A program made the translations under genes and the position numbers. A stretch of 37,907 bases of DNA from a virus, in the IMG/VR virus record IMGVR_UViG_3300045110_000328, positions 1-37,907 of that record; one strand, written 5' to 3'. Within the stretch, counting starts at the first letter, position 1; every line of letters begins with the position of its first letter. Shown here in pieces: positions 37,462 through 37,907 of the stretch. The notes under the pieces were generated by a model. The model saw only the letters and a list, made by a program, of their open reading frames with translations. It ran no database searches and was not told the origin of the DNA.

Positions 37462-37644
37462 CAGACGGGAGCCTGCACCAGTCGATCCGAGCCGCGCCTA
37501 GGCGATGCCGTCCGATCGGGCTGGCAGACTCACGGCCGTGAGCGCACGGACGTCGCACCGGGCCCGATCAGGATCGTGAGGGCCAGGGCCGTGCAGAAGG
37601 CTCGCAGCGGCATGGTCCGGACAGGTGTACCGTTCGGAATCTGG
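37462..37644. other. Gene-free stretch between late operon and tRNA
   Basis: No convincing ORF, ribosome site or repeat was seen in these 183 nt. If the tRNA-like gene is an attachment site, the phage-host junction lies at or just left of 37645. Confidence 0.5.
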
Positions 37645-37721
37645 TGGTGCCCCCGGGAGGATTCAAACCTCCGACCGGCCCTACGACCAATAGGCTGCTC
37701 TATTCGCTGAGCTACGGGGGC
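37645..37721 (-). tRNA. Divergent tRNA-Thr(GGT)-like gene with encoded CCA
   Basis: On the minus strand GCCCCCG pairs with CGGGGGC (7 bp), followed by A73 and encoded CCA. The D arm is GCTC/GAGC with an 8-nt loop AGCGAATA. The T arm is GGAGG/CCTCC with loop TTTGAAT. The anticodon loop TTGGTCG reads GGT (Thr, codon ACC), and G1-C72 and C2-G71 fit Thr identity. Odd points are the missing G19, C at 37 instead of a purine, one extra base around the anticodon stem, and T for C at 56. It may be a degenerate, chimeric or phage-altered tRNA. Its 3' end faces the phage genes. Confidence 0.7.
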
Positions 37722-37734
37722 GTGTGACCACCTA

Positions 37735-37770
37735 GCCGGGTCGTCCTGCCATGACGCGGGGCGACCCGGC
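37735..37770. terminator. Hairpin upstream (5') of the tRNA
   Basis: GCCGGGTCG (37735-37743) and CGACCCGGC (37762-37770) form a 9-bp stem with an 18-nt loop. It lies 14 nt beyond the 5' end of the tRNA. It could terminate leftward transcription from the right or be part of a tRNA promoter region; weak evidence either way. Confidence 0.4.
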
Positions 37771-37826
37771 AGCCACTCTACAGGTCGGTCCCCCGGGTAC
37801 GGCCATGCGCGCGCCGGTCACCCGTG

Positions 37827-37832
37827 TAGGCT
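37827..37832 (+). promoter_or_regulatory. TAGGCT -10-like box
   Basis: TAGGCT ends 5 nt before a GTG (37838) and 25 nt before the ATG of the right-end ORF. The surrounding TAGGCTCGGCC resembles TAGACTCGGCC at the late promoter. No -35 is recognisable. Confidence 0.35.
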
Positions 37833-37857
37833 CGGCCGTGCGCGCTGTGCCTCGCCC

Positions 37858-37907
37858 ATGACCGAGGTGCTCCCGGCCGGCGCGGCGCCCCGTTTCTGGG
37901 GCGCCCA
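37858..37907 (+). CDS. Start of an ORF cut by the window end
   Basis: The ATG opens MTEVLPAGAAPRFWGA and continues off the window. A GTG at 37838 gives a 7-codon frame whose TGA overlaps this ATG, a coupling pattern. It may be the first host gene beyond the prophage end; too little is present to name it. Confidence 0.4.
   Translation, partial: MTEVLPAGAAPRFWGA

Noticed and set aside
37880-37905. GGCGCCCC/GGGGCGCC hairpin at the right edge as a terminator
   Set aside because: It lies within the first codons of the right-end ORF, where a terminator is unlikely; it is probably a by-product of GC-rich codons.

Overview
The window is a temperate, long-tailed (siphovirus-type) phage or prophage from a strongly GC-rich bacterium, most likely an actinobacterial lineage. 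The signs are G/C at nearly every third codon position, very frequent GTG starts, TAGRCT/TACGAT-type -10 boxes with leaderless starts, and an HK97-type head module in the order HNH, terS, terL, portal, S49 protease, capsid. I cannot name the host. No close relative can be asserted without a search.

Layout. (1) 1-2.4 kb: control and conversion region. It holds two strong hairpins, a 58-aa ORF, a convergent lipoprotein, and a divergent pair of DNA-binding proteins (1009-1494 minus, 1587-1892 plus) around a palindromic operator and a clear leaderless promoter. (2) 1.9-6.9 kb: rightward early operon with an HNH-like protein, a gp3/RDF-like zinc protein, a Cas4/RecB-like nuclease, a secreted transglycosylase, small membrane proteins and a small HTH protein (Xis candidate) that runs into the convergent tyrosine integrase (6877-7956 minus). 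(3) 7.9-14.8 kb: a region with four copies of a 10-mer (candidate Int arm sites or operators), then a tightly overlapped replication operon: zinc/HTH proteins, a Cys-rich repeat protein, RusA resolvase, HNH, and a primase-polymerase/SF3 helicase followed by a hairpin- and repeat-rich candidate origin. (4) 14.8-15.5 kb: extended -10 promoter, two-stem-loop leader, HNH gene, and a repeat-rich AT-containing segment that is the best cos/pac candidate. (5) 15.5-33.7 kb: packaging, head and tail genes (terminase, portal, protease, capsid, connectors, tail tube, two overlapping tail chaperones, tape measure, two large tail-tip proteins). (6) 33.7-37.4 kb: membrane and lysis region with small membrane proteins, a membrane-anchored collagen-like protein, holin candidates, a CHAP endolysin, a second lysozyme-like protein and a staphylococcal-nuclease-like protein. 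(7) 37.4-37.9 kb: terminator, a divergent tRNA-Thr(GGT)-like gene on the minus strand, another hairpin and the start of an open reading frame that may be host chromosome.

How it works together: the divergent HTH genes are the natural lysis/lysogeny switch. The early operon supplies recombination and excision functions, the replication operon copies the genome, and the HNH protein with the terminase packages it into an HK97-type capsid. The long late operon builds a tail whose 778-aa tape measure suggests roughly 115-120 nm by the usual ~0.15 nm per residue rule. Functions are assigned by motif recognition only; no database search was run.
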